From Nectonema munidae (Eukaryota; Nematomorpha; Nectonematoida; Nectonematidae), in contig JAUIRK010000898.1 of assembly GCA_030549495.1 (NCBI GenBank), positions 558,001-622,000 of the forward strand: 64,000 nucleotides of DNA. Direction: 5' to 3'. Below the pieces are notes generated by a model. It searched no databases. It was not told the origin of the DNA and saw only the letters and a program-made list of their open reading frames with translations. The stretch's first letter is position 1. Each line of letters starts with the position of its first letter. The position numbers and the translations under genes were made by a program. This document shows positions 1-12,410 of the stretch, piece by piece.

Positions 1-1810
1 TAAACTTTTTCATCTCAATGCAAAGTAGTTTTAAAATTGTATATAGATTTATACTCAGCTTATAAAAAGTTTTTTTAAGTAACTAACAATTTTTTAAAAA
101 GCAAGCTTAATGATATCTGATAGTTCAAAAATTAGTGCCCCAATGAAGCCCCCATAAATTTTTTGCCTAGCACGGCCACTAAGCAGAGGTATTCGCACTC
201 TTGTAACGAATTTTTAGTTGTTCAAAAACTTAAATAATAGGGAATTCATAAAAACAATACTTCTTTATTTTTCATTAATAACGAAATAATAGTTCTATAT
301 TGAAGATATCAATAAAGTAATAAATACATAGTTGTGTCAACCCTAAAAAGAGCCTTTGTTTAATATACACAGGTTTAAATATACACACGAAAAAAAATCG
401 GAGAAATAGCAATATTGTGAAACTGTTATGATGATTTGAGTGCTGACTTCTTGGGCCTACCCTTTCTAAAGAATTTTCTGTGAATTTGAAGGTATTGCGA
501 AGCTGCCATTGGAGCCTAATCCCCAAAAGTAATCACTGTTTGCTCTGAGAGTGTGCATCGGGGCCCATTGTACGCACATCCAAGCGTAGCCAACTTGTTC
601 CGTGCGAGAAGGGAATATGAATATTTGAAGCATTGGAAGGCAAAGGATACGAAAAACAATTTATATAAAAAGAATTTTTCTTTGGAGATGACGAATCAGA
701 AGTGCACGACCTGACCAGCAGAAACATCGTCAAAGAACTGTTCTGGAGGTTTTGGCGAGGGGTGAACAACAGCGCTTGATCCTACCTTCTACTGAATAGC
801 CGCAATGCTTTTGTTAGTGGGTACATTTCTTTGTCTTCTCACTGAAATGGAAGAAACCATCATTTTTTAACTAGCTATTAAAAAACAATGTAAAAAACCT
901 AAAAAAGAGCATTAATTACATATATTAGAAATTTCAAAACTAGAAAAATGTTAGCCAAAATTATTTCAATTTCTTAATTAAAGGTTACTTTTGCAATATT
1001 TTCAAATCAGGAGTATTCTTTTTGAAAAGATAAAAAATAATATATAATGTTATGATGGAATAATATGTAATTTTCATTTAAAGGTTCATTTTTTTTTTAA
1101 ATAGAAAGATAAAATAAAAAAAATATGTTGTAATAGTTAAAAGTTTACTGAGTGGGTTATTGGCATGGAGGTATTTATCAATAGAGTGGCAGATTTGTGA
1201 AAGTTTGAGCTGAATAGAATTTAATACTACTAGGGATTGAACTTGGAAAACTTTAGAGCTATTGAGTGTTGAATTTTCAAACAAGTGGTGAATGAAAAAT
1301 TTCCTAGAAAACAAAATAAACAATACTAAGATAAGATAAGGAACAAATTTAAAGTCTATGCATCATTTAGTAGTTGTTCTAAGTTTATAAAATCATAAGG
1401 GCTTTATTTTTGAAAAACCTAATGAGCGAACAGTTTAAGCTCCCCTACCACGACAAGGCGATGCATATTGAGGGAGAAAAGGCATGCAAAAAATAAAGCA
1501 AAAAAAACATTTTAAATTAAGGTAAATTGAAGCTAAAAAGCATGAAAAGTGGAGCTAGAAAAGCATCTAAAATGAGGCCGAACAAGGTAGCAAAGAGATA
1601 AAAAATATGGGAAAACACACGACTAATAAAGCTAAAAACATAAAAATCATTAGATAAAAAGAAATATATCAAATTGATTATATAAATTTTTTTTAATACA
1701 TTTAAAAATCTAAAAAAAAAGGAATTAAATAACAACTAAATTTTACAAACTACAAAAGGATAAAAATAAAAGTTTAAAATTTAAAAGTATTTAAATATAG
1801 GGATAAAAAA
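1..1810. other. A+T-rich intergenic DNA, no gene recognised
   Basis: Nothing coding is recognised. Positions about 125-190 and 520-780 are richer in G+C than the rest and may be decayed ends of non-autonomous elements, but I found no paired terminal repeats or target duplications for them. Short open frames here have no domain I can identify. Confidence 0.5.
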
Positions 1811-3720
1811 TTAAACAGTCCTATCACTTCTACACCTTTTTCTTTGTCCAGGTTTGTTAGCAACATTATCAACTGAAGGAATACTAAACTTTTTGTCAGT
1901 TAAATTTATCCTATTAAATGAGGTTATTGATTGAAATGAATAATCAGAATTATCAAAGGAAATTAAATCAAAATTATCGGATATTAAATTAGATTTCATA
2001 AAAGAATAATTTTCTAGGATATATTCCCTTGTAGAGTTGAAAGAGTTTTTTATAAGCGCTTGAGTTCTAAGAGATTCCTTATGAAGCATTTTAACTATAT
2101 CTAATACTTTTTTCTGCTTCCAATCAATATTAAGTTTGAAAATATGATTTTTCGATTCAGAAATATTAGTGGTCCACAATAAAGGAATGCTAGCATGGGT
2201 AATACGTGGAATACAGACAAAGTTTCTAATTTTTCTAATTAATGATAATAAATAATTATCAAATTTCGATTTAAAAATATTTAAAATTTCACTAGATTTT
2301 TTTTCAAAAATGTTTAATTCTAGAGCAGAACAAAGCCCGTTATTTGAAAAAAGTAAATGATTTAAAAAATTGAACTCATCATTTTTAAGTAATTTTTTGT
2401 TATTGTTAAGACGTGCAAGATTATTTTTGATATGTCTTGTACATAAAGTAATCGTTGATTGGGGAAATGCTATACTCAAAGCCTTAATTATAACCTTTTC
2501 TTCATCGCATCCTATTACAAACTTTTTATTAATTAACTTTGAAGAAAAATGAGAAAAAAAAAGATAAATAGGTTTCAGCATTTGCATCCCAATGAATACA
2601 CATAGGTCCTAGAATAATCGGATGTGTTTTTGTATTTTTATTTATAATGCACCTCTCTTAGAACACAAAATTTGTCAAAAAACAGGGACCGATATTGAAC
2701 GTCCGATCAACACTTATTACATAACCCTTATTAATAGCATACAAAAAATGTTCAATTTGAAACTAAGCTTAATAAAAGTTGAATTTCGTCAGAAATTTTG
2801 AAAAAATAATTAGGGTTTTCGTTTTTTTTAATATTATATTTCAAATTTTTAATATATTTTGAGTCTCTTGGAGGGTTTTTATCTATAAGAGAGTTTGTAT
2901 AGATTTCTCTTACACTTTGGTTTGAATTTAATATCTGATTTTCAATAAAAAGCTTTATTTTTGGATTAGTTTTTACAAAAGGAATATAGTTTTTCGAATT
3001 ATTATGCGAAATGTTATCAGGAAATGAACCCAAATATTCATATGTAATTACACTATACAAAAGTTTATCAAAAATGGAGGATTTTGAAAATAAGAAATTC
3101 TTCTTTGATAATTATTGTCTCTTTTTAATTTTGAATAATATCTTTTAATGAATATTAAATTTGGTATATTAAGGTTTTTCTCTCTATAACAAGAAAGGCT
3201 AGTATCATCATTTACTTTATATATAAAACTTTTTGTAGAATTTTTGTGCCAAGCACCACAATTATCATGAAATTTATTCTTGAAATTATCCTTTCTTTTT
3301 AAAATGAAGCATACATTTTCTTTACATTCTAAAGGAACTTCGTCCAAAAAATTTACAGAACTAATTACAAAATCAAGCCAAGTTTTCATTGTTAAAAAAT
3401 TAGAAATTTTTATAAAAGGAGAGTCTTTTTCAACAATAGAAAATTTTGAAGTATAAGCATGATCATTTAAAAAACTATTTACAAAATTATTATTATCATT
3501 TACAAATAATACACTACTTTATGAAAGAGGAGTTGAAGGGAGTAAAATCTTTGAAGATTGATCATATGAGCAATCACTCAACGAATCTTCATCATTCATA
3601 AATTTATCCGTAGCACCCACTAGGTTAAAATCATTCACTATATTACTGGCATAGTTTTCATTATACATAGAAATTCTTTTTTGTACTAAAGGAACAAAGT
3701 GGTCAGTGACCTTTACATGA
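1811..3720 (-). mobile_element. MULE (Mutator-like) transposase remnant
   Basis: Decayed transposase of the MULE superfamily, a cut-and-paste DNA transposon, read on the minus strand. From the N-terminal side, an open frame starts near 3711 and has one stop near 3520. It continues past a 'DNCGAWHKNST' segment near 3250, of the kind that precedes the catalytic core in invertebrate MULEs. Near 2705-2720 lies 'VDRTFNIG', the expected first catalytic Asp context, followed by 'HPIILGPMCIHWD' near 2600. The frame from 2587 to 1811 has 'VIGCDEEKVIIKALSIAFP' and 'LCTRHIKNNLA', the second acidic site and the C..H pair of MULE cores. Frames are broken near 2590-2750 and near 3050, and no long terminal inverted repeats were found, so it is a fossil. 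The call rests on family resemblance of these motifs. Confidence 0.7.
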
Positions 3721-4910
3721 CTGGTTTGGTAATTGGTACATGTAAATAAAATTTTAATATTATGTGAAACAAAGGAATTTTTTTAAAATTAAAATTAATT
3801 GGAAACAATATCTTATTTAAAAGTAAATGTGCTAGATCATCAAAAGAGTTATATGGAGGTTACTTTAAAATCTGAAGATTACAAAAAATTTTAAATATTT
3901 TCTAGATAAAAAATTAAAACAACACTTGCTGACTCATGACTATTTATAATCAGCGGTTACTTTTATTTTTTATATGTAAAACTAGAAGTCTTGTGTTTTT
4001 GCCTAGATTTACTGGATAAAAGTAATAATATAAACACTTTAATTTTGAGTTTCAAATTTCAATGGGGCGAAAAATTAGGCTAAAACGCTTATATCAAGAG
4101 AAAGTTTGAATTTTTTTTATAATTTGCCTATTTTTAATTCCAATCATTTCATTAGTTATATGTTAATTTGAAGTGAGATTCAAAAAAGACCACAGATTCG
4201 AATTATTTTTTCATTTTCTTTATATATTTTTGTTTCTTTTATATAGATGCCATAGCTCACAATTATTGGACATTGAGGTAAGAGCCCTTTAGGTAACTAA
4301 AATATTATAATTTGACTGAAATTTTTAATTTTCATTAGGTTAAAATGCTGAAGAATTTCAAAAAATCGAATTGAGTATTGATGTTTAATAAAGACAATTA
4401 GAAAATTAATGCCTAATTCAGAGATTTCATGCCATCATCTCTAGAAATGGTAAGAGTAGATAAAACAACTAAATACTGGTGTTCACGTTTAATTTCTCTC
4501 TGTGATGGTTACTCTTTCGATATGAGGAAAAGTTAACTCTTATAATTGGGCGTTCAACTTATCCACCATATTTGCGTGGATTTAGTTGACATAAATTTCA
4601 AATATGCTGAATCTTGTGATGATTTTCATTTTTTATTAAAATAAATCAAAAAATTATTTGAATATGACAGTTCATGTAAAAATAAATTTTTTTATTGAAA
4701 TACTTCAACCAAAGGTTTAAAAAAAATTAATCAAAATTGCAAATCAATGTCAAATACATACAGTTCATAATAAATTCTCTTACAGAATTTCTTTGCTAAT
4801 CATTTCCCTAATTTATTTAACAAACCAAATTTTAGTTTTTAGTTTACTCAAAATATTTCATCTGTTTGAGATAGCTAGATCGTTTTGGCTACAAATTAGT
4901 TATTGGTTTG
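3721..4910. other. A+T-rich spacer
   Basis: No gene, RNA or repeat structure recognised in this stretch, other than generic A/T runs. It may include the uncharacterised 5' flank of the MULE remnant. Confidence 0.4.
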
Positions 4911-5115
4911 AGGGTCTCTCTAAACAGTGGGCACAAGCAAAATAAACTAAAAATTTATATAATTTTTATTTTTTATACTTCCTTATTCAATAAAATACAT
5001 ATTAGAGTTGTTTTAGTTTGAATTTTTCATAGAATTAAAAATTTTGGTAGATAAAAAATTTTTTAAACTCTTTTTTTGCTTAGCTATTCTTTTCGTCTTA
5101 ATCCAAAAAGAGGTT
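4911..5115. repeat. Dispersed repeat, copy 1 (inverted relative to 13795-13965)
   Basis: About 190 bp beginning '..TCTCTAAACAGTGGGCACAA'. It matches, in reverse complement, the segment at 13795-13965: shared blocks include 'ACTTCCTTATTCAATAAAAT' and 'TTGTTTTAGTTTGAATTTTT'. The two copies face each other across about 9 kb. The CAGTGGGC core looks like a hAT terminus, but the match runs past it on the outer side, so these may be two solitary copies of one family and not the ends of a single element. Confidence 0.6.
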
Positions 5116-6580
5116 TGAATCGGGTCAGGCTAAAGTAAGCCGCGGACAAAAAGCAACATAAAATGAATACTACTTGAAATAGCAATACAAAAATTTGAAT
5201 ATATACTAAACTCGAGTTTTTACATCCAAAAAAACAAATTCACTCCATATGTCATTAAATTTAATATAAAAAAATTTGGCTGTCATTTTAGAGAGTTTCA
5301 TAAATAAATCAAATGTCTGTTTACCAAAAAAAATTAGAAATTCTAAAAATAAAAAAAAATCGTTTTTCGTATTAAATCTTAGATCAAGTAAGGCTGCCAA
5401 ATGGAAAGCTCGACGGTGTGCAAATAATCTTACGTTTAATATACTCTCTGAGTGTAGTAATTAAAGTAAAATAATTTTGAAAGTAAAAAAAAGTAAAGAT
5501 TTAAAATAAAATCAAAATATCTGTATCCTTAATCGTAGAAATAATAAAATACAAAACTATAGAAAATTGTATAATTTTATACATTGACAAATTAATCTTT
5601 ACTGAACTACTCATCATTATTTATAAAAGCATTCCTGACATTGAATTTTAGTGATGGTATTAGAATAAGTACTTTTATTTTCTGAGTATTGTATTCGAAT
5701 ATGAATGAGAATATTTCAAAAAAAGTTTTCAAATATATTCGAATATGAATACTAAATACGAATACTCCATGTCTGGACTTCTCATCATGAATTGTACACA
5801 AAGAGTTTCTCTTAATCTCACTTAACCAGTAAGACACTTTTCATGTTTAAACTACCTTATTAAGCGGATCTAGAAATTGACATTAGAGGGGGGGCGGATT
5901 TTACTAAAATAGAACTCAAATTTGAAGCATATAAATTTAAGCTATATCAAAATATTTAAGCTATTTTTATTTTATTTTGGGTAATAGTTTAATAAAAAGC
6001 GAAAATTGACTTTTTATCATAATAATATATCAAAAATTATAAGTTACAAAATTATACTTTTTAAGGCTTCTCACTTTAGAGAAAGATTGCATCTAAAAAA
6101 CGAGTTGCAGAAATGATCATAATATTTGAGTTCTACAAAAAGAATTAGATCAAGAAAAATTTTCAAGCCGGTTTTGCCCCTTTAAAACCTCCAGTGTTAA
6201 GTACGCTGCTTTTCACCCAAATACATCAAAATATATCCAAATATGGCCTTCAATTTATTTGTTTCAAATTATGTGATAAAATATAATCTGAAATAGATTT
6301 AAATAATCTTTATGTTTTTTTGCAATTGACACATCTTGTAAGCTGCATAAATTTACATATTCATATACAAACTAAACCTTGAAATAGCTATATTATAATT
6401 GATTGTACAGTTTAGCTGCTTGGTTGGTTTTATATAAAAGCACTTTAGCGCGTTACGCTATATATGCTCGTATTACGATTGAAAATGGTTAATCACGGTT
6501 ATTTGTAAAAAATTTAATAAATAAATATGTTTAAATTTAATAATTAAATGTATAGAATAGTTAATATTATTAAACTTAAT
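5116..6580. other. A+T-rich spacer
   Basis: No gene recognised. Around 5690-5765 the motif ATTCGAATATGAATA recurs several times, a short imperfect repeat. The remainder is low-complexity A+T-rich DNA. Confidence 0.4.
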
Positions 6581-6584
6581 TAAA

Positions 6585-7345
6585 TTCTTCTTCTTCATCT
6601 TATCTCCTTTTGGGGGTCGATGGCTTTGATCCGTTCTCTCCGAAGCTTTCTTTCTGTAGCATCGCTTTTTTTCAAACCAAATTTTTTCATACTTTCTTCC
6701 ATCATCTTCCCATCTCATTTTTTTCCTTCCTCTTTTCCTTTTACCTGTCATCGTATGCTATCCTTATTTTCTCATCTTTTTTCCTTCTCAGCACGTGTTT
6801 GTCCTTTTCGATTACATCTATCATCACACTCGTCATTACTTTTGTTCTTCGTCTTATTTCTTTATTCCTGATTCTATATCTTCTTGTTACATTTAACATC
6901 ATTCTCAGCATTTTCATTTCAGACACTTCAAACTTGTTCTTTTCTTTCTTTTTCAGACACCAACATTTTGAACCGTAAGTCATGACTGGTCTCACTATGG
7001 CTAAATACACTTTGGCTTTCAGTTTCATTTACAGCTTTTTATCGTTTAAAACAGTCTTAATTTCTTTCCATTTTGCCCAACTCGAATTCAATCTCGACTG
7101 TACATACTTACTACAACCTCCTTCCTTTTCAATAACTGACCCTAAATACTTGAACTCTTGCACTTGTTTCAATTCGATCCCATGCTTATCACAGCGTTTT
7201 CATTCCTACAGACTTTCATTACTTCAGTCTTACGTGAATTCAATCTCAGGCCTTTTCCTTCGAGACATTCTTGCCACATAAACAGTCTTTCTTGTATTTC
7301 CTTTTCACTGGCTGCTATTATTACCAAATCATTAGCGAACAAATG
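6585..7345 (-). mobile_element. RTE-like LINE, 3' part (reverse transcriptase end)
   Basis: 5'-truncated non-LTR retrotransposon on the minus strand. Near 7345-7200 the reading shows 'LANDLVIIAASEKEIQERL' and 'CLEGKGLRLNSRKTEVMKV'. This matches the conserved RT segment '(F)ADDvvLva.s..eLQerl..w...l..kGLkvN..KTevm' of RTE-like endonuclease-reverse transcriptases. The catalytic YADD/FADD is reduced to LAND. At 7028-6741 follows 'KVYLAIVRPVMTYGSKCW' with 'EMKMLRMMLNVTRRYRIRN', the typical thumb/C-terminal region of these LINEs. The frame ends about 6600 with 'SHRPPKGDKMKKKN'. Several stops and frame changes separate the pieces. Everything upstream of the RT core is missing, as is usual for a dead LINE insertion. 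Confidence 0.8.
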
Positions 7346-7664
7346 TTCCCAAATTAAACTTGATTACATTAATTTACTTTTTAATCTATTTTCTGGAAAA
7401 ACGACGTGAGACATGAAACAACGAATGTATATATAGTATATGTAACATACAAATTCAAAAAATTATTTTCGGAATATAAACTGCTTTAATAAGTTTGTAG
7501 ATAAATAATAAGTGGGAAAAGAGTTTATGAAATGAAGTAATGGTGAGAACTGATTTTAATAGTTCTTGACTGTGAGACAAGTAAATGACATAACATACTG
7601 TTAACGATTCAAGAATCGAAGCTTGGATATAGTTTAAACAATTCATTTCGTAATATACAAAGTA

Positions 7665-7795
7665 AAGCGTGAGGTCTCATTTAGATCATCTGAGTTCGAT
7701 TCCCGACGATGACTATACTTACCATGCCTAGCTTGGAATTTATTCTTCCCCTGGATGCGATACCAATAAAAAATATATATTAAATCTCAGAAAAA
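7665..7795 (+). repeat. tRNA-derived SINE, family A, 5'-truncated copy
   Basis: It contains a pol III B-box-like 'GAGTTCGATTCCC' and then 'GACGATGACTATACTTA' and 'TTATTCTTCCCCTGGATGCG'. The same order of blocks occurs in the fuller copy at 62250-62400. The A box half is missing or diverged. It ends in an A-rich tail. Confidence 0.7.
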
Positions 7796-7858
7796 TTTTA
7801 AAAAAATTGCAAAGTATCAACAAAATTTTTATAAGCTCGAAAACATATAGATATACAT

Positions 7859-8494
7859 CAGTGGCGAAGCGTCATTGCAAGCAAGACATGCACTGCATGC
7901 CTACTAAACAAAACAAGCAATATGTAGTGATGTATTACTCTTGCAAAACAGAATACATATGATGGTTAAAATAAAGAGATTATAGCTTTTTAAAGTGAAG
8001 GGAGATAAGCAAGCAGTCTTGAAATTGCTTTCCAAGTAATCGAAGTGTTATAAAAGGAGACGTAGCGAAAGAGAAAGAAAGTATGCCTATGGCAATATTA
8101 ATATATGTTTTGCTCTCATCCATACTCTTTCTGCGTGAGGAAAAGCTTAAAACAAGAGAGATAGCGTGTATACAAGCAATCTGTGAATGCTTTCATGAAT
8201 ATTCTGCTGCATGATGCAAGGGCAAGCAATATTATTTACGCTTTCACTTATTCAATACAAAATATATGTGAAGATGAAAAATTAACAAATGATAGTTTTT
8301 CCTAGGAAAGTATACGAAGATGGGCAAGCAGTTTTAAAATTGCTTTCTAAGTAACGTATTAGAAAAAGAGATATATAGAAAGAGAGATTGCGTATATAGA
8401 AGCAATTAAAAATGTATATATGCAACATGTGTATTGCTGTTTACTTCATTTTTGTTTTTGCATGCCCTTTGTATAGAAGCACGCTTCGCCACTG
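7859..8494. mobile_element. Non-autonomous hAT element (MITE), 636 bp
   Basis: Terminal inverted repeat CAGTGGCGAAGCGT at 7859 is matched by ACGCTTCGCCACTG ending at 8494. Both sides are flanked by the identical 8-bp direct duplication ATATACAT (7851-7858 and 8495-8502). The 8-bp duplication with CAGTGGCG ends is the hallmark of the hAT superfamily. The interior holds no transposase frame but has internal repeats ('GGGAGATAAGCAAGCAGT' and 'AAGATGGGCAAGCAGTT', each followed by 'TT(G/A)AAATTGCTTTC'). The perfect duplication suggests a fairly young insertion. Confidence 0.9.
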
Positions 8495-8680
8495 ATATAC
8501 ATACATACATTTTATTTTGATGTAATTTGTCAAAATCTAATGACCTCCATATACTTTCAATGCAAATCTTTGGTTCAAAAACATACCAATAGAGAATATG
8601 CGATTTGATTTATTTTTTAGAAAAAATATGCTCTTGTTTTGAAATTGAAACTCATTAAGATTGTTTTCTAAGTACCCATA

Positions 8681-9011
8681 CAGAGGCGTAGCAAGCGAGG
8701 CAGGGTGCCGGGCAGGAGGGGCTAAGCCTCCCCCCCCAACTCAGATTCAGAGCCCCCAACCTAATATATTTCGATATCAATAAAGGGTTCAAAAAATGAT
8801 TTATTTTTAGACTATATATAAAAATTTGGTACTTATTAGTTATCTCCCTCCCACTTTAAAATTTTTTTCAGTAATTTACTAAAAAAATTTTTTTGAAAGG
8901 TGGAGAGATAACCCATAAGTACCAAAAATTATTTTGTGAAAATATTTTGCCCCCCCCCCCCTCCAAATTTTTTCCAGCACTCCCAATTAAAAAGTCCTAG
9001 CTATGGGCCTG
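8681..9011. mobile_element. hAT-like MITE with internal hairpin
   Basis: It begins CAGAGGCGTAGCAAGCGAGG at 8681. It ends TCCTAGCTATGGGCCTG at 9011, whose complement CAGGCCCATAGCTAGGA is an imperfect match. Inside, 8826-8930 is a near-palindrome ('GGTACTTATTAGTTATCTCC' against 'GGAGAGATAACCCATAAGTACC'). No matching target duplication was found, perhaps because another element abuts the right end at 9012. Confidence 0.6.
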
Positions 9012-9573
9012 GTCAAAACGCCCGATACCAAAATGCCCAAAAATAATAATTCAGGCGTTATTATTTTTTGAGGTTTATTCTATTTGGAAAGTTTTCAAAA
9101 CGGTCGATTTGACACGAAATGATAGTGATCAATTTGACTTGAAAGATAAAAGTGATCATACAAAAATACATTATTTCTTTGGTTTGAAAAACAATTAAAC
9201 TACCAATTTAACCGAAAAAATTAATTTGAAACCAGAAAAGATGTGAGTAATTTAAACAGGAAAACAAGAATATAAATAATTTCTGATTTTGTTTCAAAAT
9301 TTCAGGGGTAGTTCGATTCGATAAGATTGATAAATTAGGAATCTTGTATGTGTTTTTTATGCATGTGAAACAAAAAAGTGTTAAATTTAACATATTCTTA
9401 GAAAAATATATAAGATAATAATTGGAAAAAAGAGTAAATACAAGAAAAAAACTTAAATTTTTAAATATTTTTTGTAGATTCAAGTTTTAAACGTTCTTGT
9501 ATCGGGTGTTTTGGTTTCGGGCCTTTTGGTTTTCGGGCGTTTTGGTTTTGGGCCTTTTGGTACGCGCTTTGAC
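9012..9573. mobile_element. Non-autonomous element with 'CGGGCGTTTTGGT' subterminal repeats
   Basis: The left end GTCAAAACGCCCGATACCAA and right end '..TTTTGGTACGCGCTTTGAC' are inverted repeats. Inside the right end (9499-9560) the unit (C/T)GGG(C/T)(C/G)TTTTGGTTTT is repeated in tandem about four times. The rest of the interior is A+T-rich and non-coding. No clear target-site duplication was seen, so the superfamily is open. Confidence 0.65.
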
Positions 9574-11133
9574 TAGAATTTGGACCAAATACTTTTTCTG
9601 CCACTCTCTAACAACTGATATGCCAATACAACTAAAAACGTCAGTATGCTAGTTTGCAATCATGTCTGCTTTCAAATTGATAAAAAAAAATTTGGTGATG
9701 AAGAAAATAACAACATCCGCTTTTATTGCATTCTTAAGACAAGATATTGGGTCTAAGTTATTTGAACAATCGAATTTGTCATTCGCATACATTGCTATAT
9801 GTTTTTGATTGCTGTCTTTGAGTTAAGTTTGATTATTATCACATCACGTAAACGAAGAATCTATTGTTTACAATCAACAGTTCATACATCTATAACACTT
9901 TCTTGATTTTCCCACACTTTGTGAGAAGTCTTTTGCACACAGAAGCTCTACACTTTTGTAAGTGAACTACAAACTTTTTTCATAATTATAATCAAAATTT
10001 AATACGCAATTTGTATACGCGTTGACCAGCAATTCGGCAAATCAGTACTTTAACAAAGTTTTGGCAAATAATAATGTTCGAATTTTAAAAACATATATAA
10101 AACCTACGAATTTCACACATTAAAATTTGGATGACAATTGGTTTCTGCGTTTGTATTTCAAAAATTTTTTTGTTTGCTTTTCAAATTGTGTTGTCAGGTT
10201 TGAAGGGTTTCTCTGAAATTCCTATCGAACATATTATACAGACGATGTGTGAGAGCTATATAATAATAATCGTTTGCTTCAATATGCACACAATAAATAA
10301 GCAATGTTTATCACAGTGTCTCTTCTTTTTAGTATTTTTGAGCAAACACATGTTGATGATCCACTAGATTTTCTCATCTTCTGTCACTGTGATTTTATTT
10401 CTCTTTCTGTCTGCTCTGTTTTCTCTTCCGCTCTCTATGCTAAAACTCAATCATTCACTCAAGCTCTCTTCTTTCGTGCAAGCCCTCTTCCCTTGTTAAG
10501 CTCTTCTATCTCATTCAGTTCTCTTCTCTCCAGGGGCCGTGCCCACACTTCTATGTACCTCGTGGTGCCCCCATGCATCTTATGCGATATCAGTTTTTGA
10601 AAATTTCTCCAATGAAAGGATCAAGAAAGAATACAAAATGTTGCTCACGTTTTTTGTTTTTAAATTAAAATAGTTTTCATTCATTACAATTTTATATCAA
10701 TGAATATTGTTAGAAATTTTTTTTTCAACAAAGGTCATTTAATCTTTATCACTACGTTTGTTACATTTGAAAACTTTTATTTTTTCGAGTCAAGAAATTT
10801 TTTTAATAGCTATTTGGGAATGAATATTTTGACTAGCTATTCGATTTAAAAGCAAGAATACTCTATTTTCTTAATATTTGAGCAGAGATGTTTTATATAA
10901 TGTTCGATTGTTAAATTTTATAAGTAACACTGTACATAATCAAATAACTTTTTTTTTTAGAAAATTTGTTGATTATTATAGTAAAAATATAATATTGAAA
11001 CAAAACGTTTCAGTTGTTAAAAATGTACTTGATCTATTATTTATGACAGCTGTCAGAATTTTATTTGTAGACAAATATTAAAAAAAAAACGCAATGATTT
11101 TCTTTTTTCGTATGCTTTGATTTATGTTAGTTT
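9574..11133. other. Spacer, no gene recognised
   Basis: A+T-rich. The stretch 10375-10590 is relatively pyrimidine-rich (CT-rich runs). It contains 'CAGGGGCCGTGCCCACACTT' near 10531, which resembles a hAT-type terminus, but no partner end was found. No coding frame is recognisable. Confidence 0.4.
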
Positions 11134-11479
11134 GGTCCTCGGAAATTTCGCCCCATTATTTTCTTAGGACAGTTCGTCCCAAGGACAATTCGCTCAATTA
11201 TTTTCATAGGACAGTTCGTCCCATGGATAATTCGCTCAATTATTTTCATAAGACATTTTGTTTCATGGACAATTCGCCCCGTTATTTTCACAAGATATTT
11301 TGTCTCATGGACAGTTCTAAAAAATTAAGAGATAAAATGATTAATTTGAAATAATTTAATAGAGATAAAATAAACAAGAATATAAAATTTTTTAATAATT
11401 TTACACATTTAATAAGCAAGATGGATGAAACAAATAGCCTATGAGACAAATTGTCTTTGGGGCGAAATGTCTATCGACC
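11134..11479. mobile_element. Short foldback-type element, family F copy 1 (346 bp)
   Basis: The left end GGTCCTCGGAAATTTCGCCC and right end 'GGGGCGAAATGTCTATCGACC' are imperfect inverted repeats. The left arm carries tandem units of about 40 bp, each with '(A)ATTCGC(C/T)C(A/C)(A/G)TTATTTTCA' and 'AGACATTTTGT(C/T)TCATGGA'. Flanks GTTAGTTT (11126-11133) and ATTAGTTA (11480-11487) agree at 6 of 8 positions, an eroded 8-bp duplication. The segment 11340-11475 is the reverse complement of 12420-12590 in copy 2, so both belong to one family. No transposase frame is present. Confidence 0.8.
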
Positions 11480-12410
11480 ATTAGTTAAAATAATTTTTTA
11501 ATTAAAAGGGCTAGCTACTTAAATGTTGGCTTTTGCTGTTTATAAAAATTTGAAAATATCAAATAAACTAATTCTTTATGACTCCTATTATTTTGAAATT
11601 ATTCTGAGAACAGACGGTTCCATTTTAAAATAGTGAAAATTGCTTTATTAGTTTATTTTGTTTCCTTTCTCTCTTACGTTAATTATGTAGCAAATTTTTC
11701 AATTTTGAGTAAAAGGTAAGGTGCAGCGGGTGTATTTTCATTGACTTTGATGTACCGCTTATGTCAAACTATGAACAAATTCGTATCGATGAGGAATCGA
11801 ATCCAGAGGCTTCCGTGCTGAGTCCATCATCTCAACCAACCTGCCATGCCACCCATAGAGTATGCAGTAGAGGGGTACGTCAAATTAGTTTTCAAACAAC
11901 TTAAGTTATGCCCTAAATTTTTTTTAATTTTTGTTGAAGCTCTATAACCTTTTCTGATTGACTTTTTTTCCTTAAAAGTTATTATAAAAGGCAAATCATT
12001 GCAAAATGTTAAAAGCCATTTTACTTTTTGTAGCTTGCACCAATTTAGCTTTTAAACTATTTTTGAATGATGCTGAGTAAAATGAAATAATGCGATCTTA
12101 ATTTTTTGTTTGCACAATTATAACTTTATTTTATACCCTTGCTCCTGAATCAATTACATTTTTTCATATAAACATCGCAGGGTGTCTAGTAGTCTCTTTG
12201 CCTTTAGACTACATTCACTCATATAAAACTATCCAACCTTCAGTTATTAACAATTTTGGATTTTTTAAACTAGTGTATATTCTGCAAACTTAATTAAAAT
12301 ATTTTCGCTGGAAGTATAGTATTTAAATTCACCAATTTTGTAAAAAAAATATAAAGTAGTCTTATAAATTTAGGACTTTAGGTATGCGCTGAATACACTC
12401 TTTTTTAAAG
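11480..12410. other. Spacer between the two family F elements, with a SINE
   Basis: Non-coding A+T-rich DNA apart from the diverged SINE copy at about 11716-11865. Confidence 0.4.
11716..11865 (-). repeat. tRNA-derived SINE, family B, diverged copy
   Basis: On the minus strand it carries 'GGATTCGATTCCTCATCGA' (B-box context) downstream of 'GGTTGGTTGAGATGATGG' (A-box context). It ends with the pyrimidine-poor tail seen in the copies at 18466-18612 and 24843-25010. It is the most diverged of the four copies. Confidence 0.55.
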
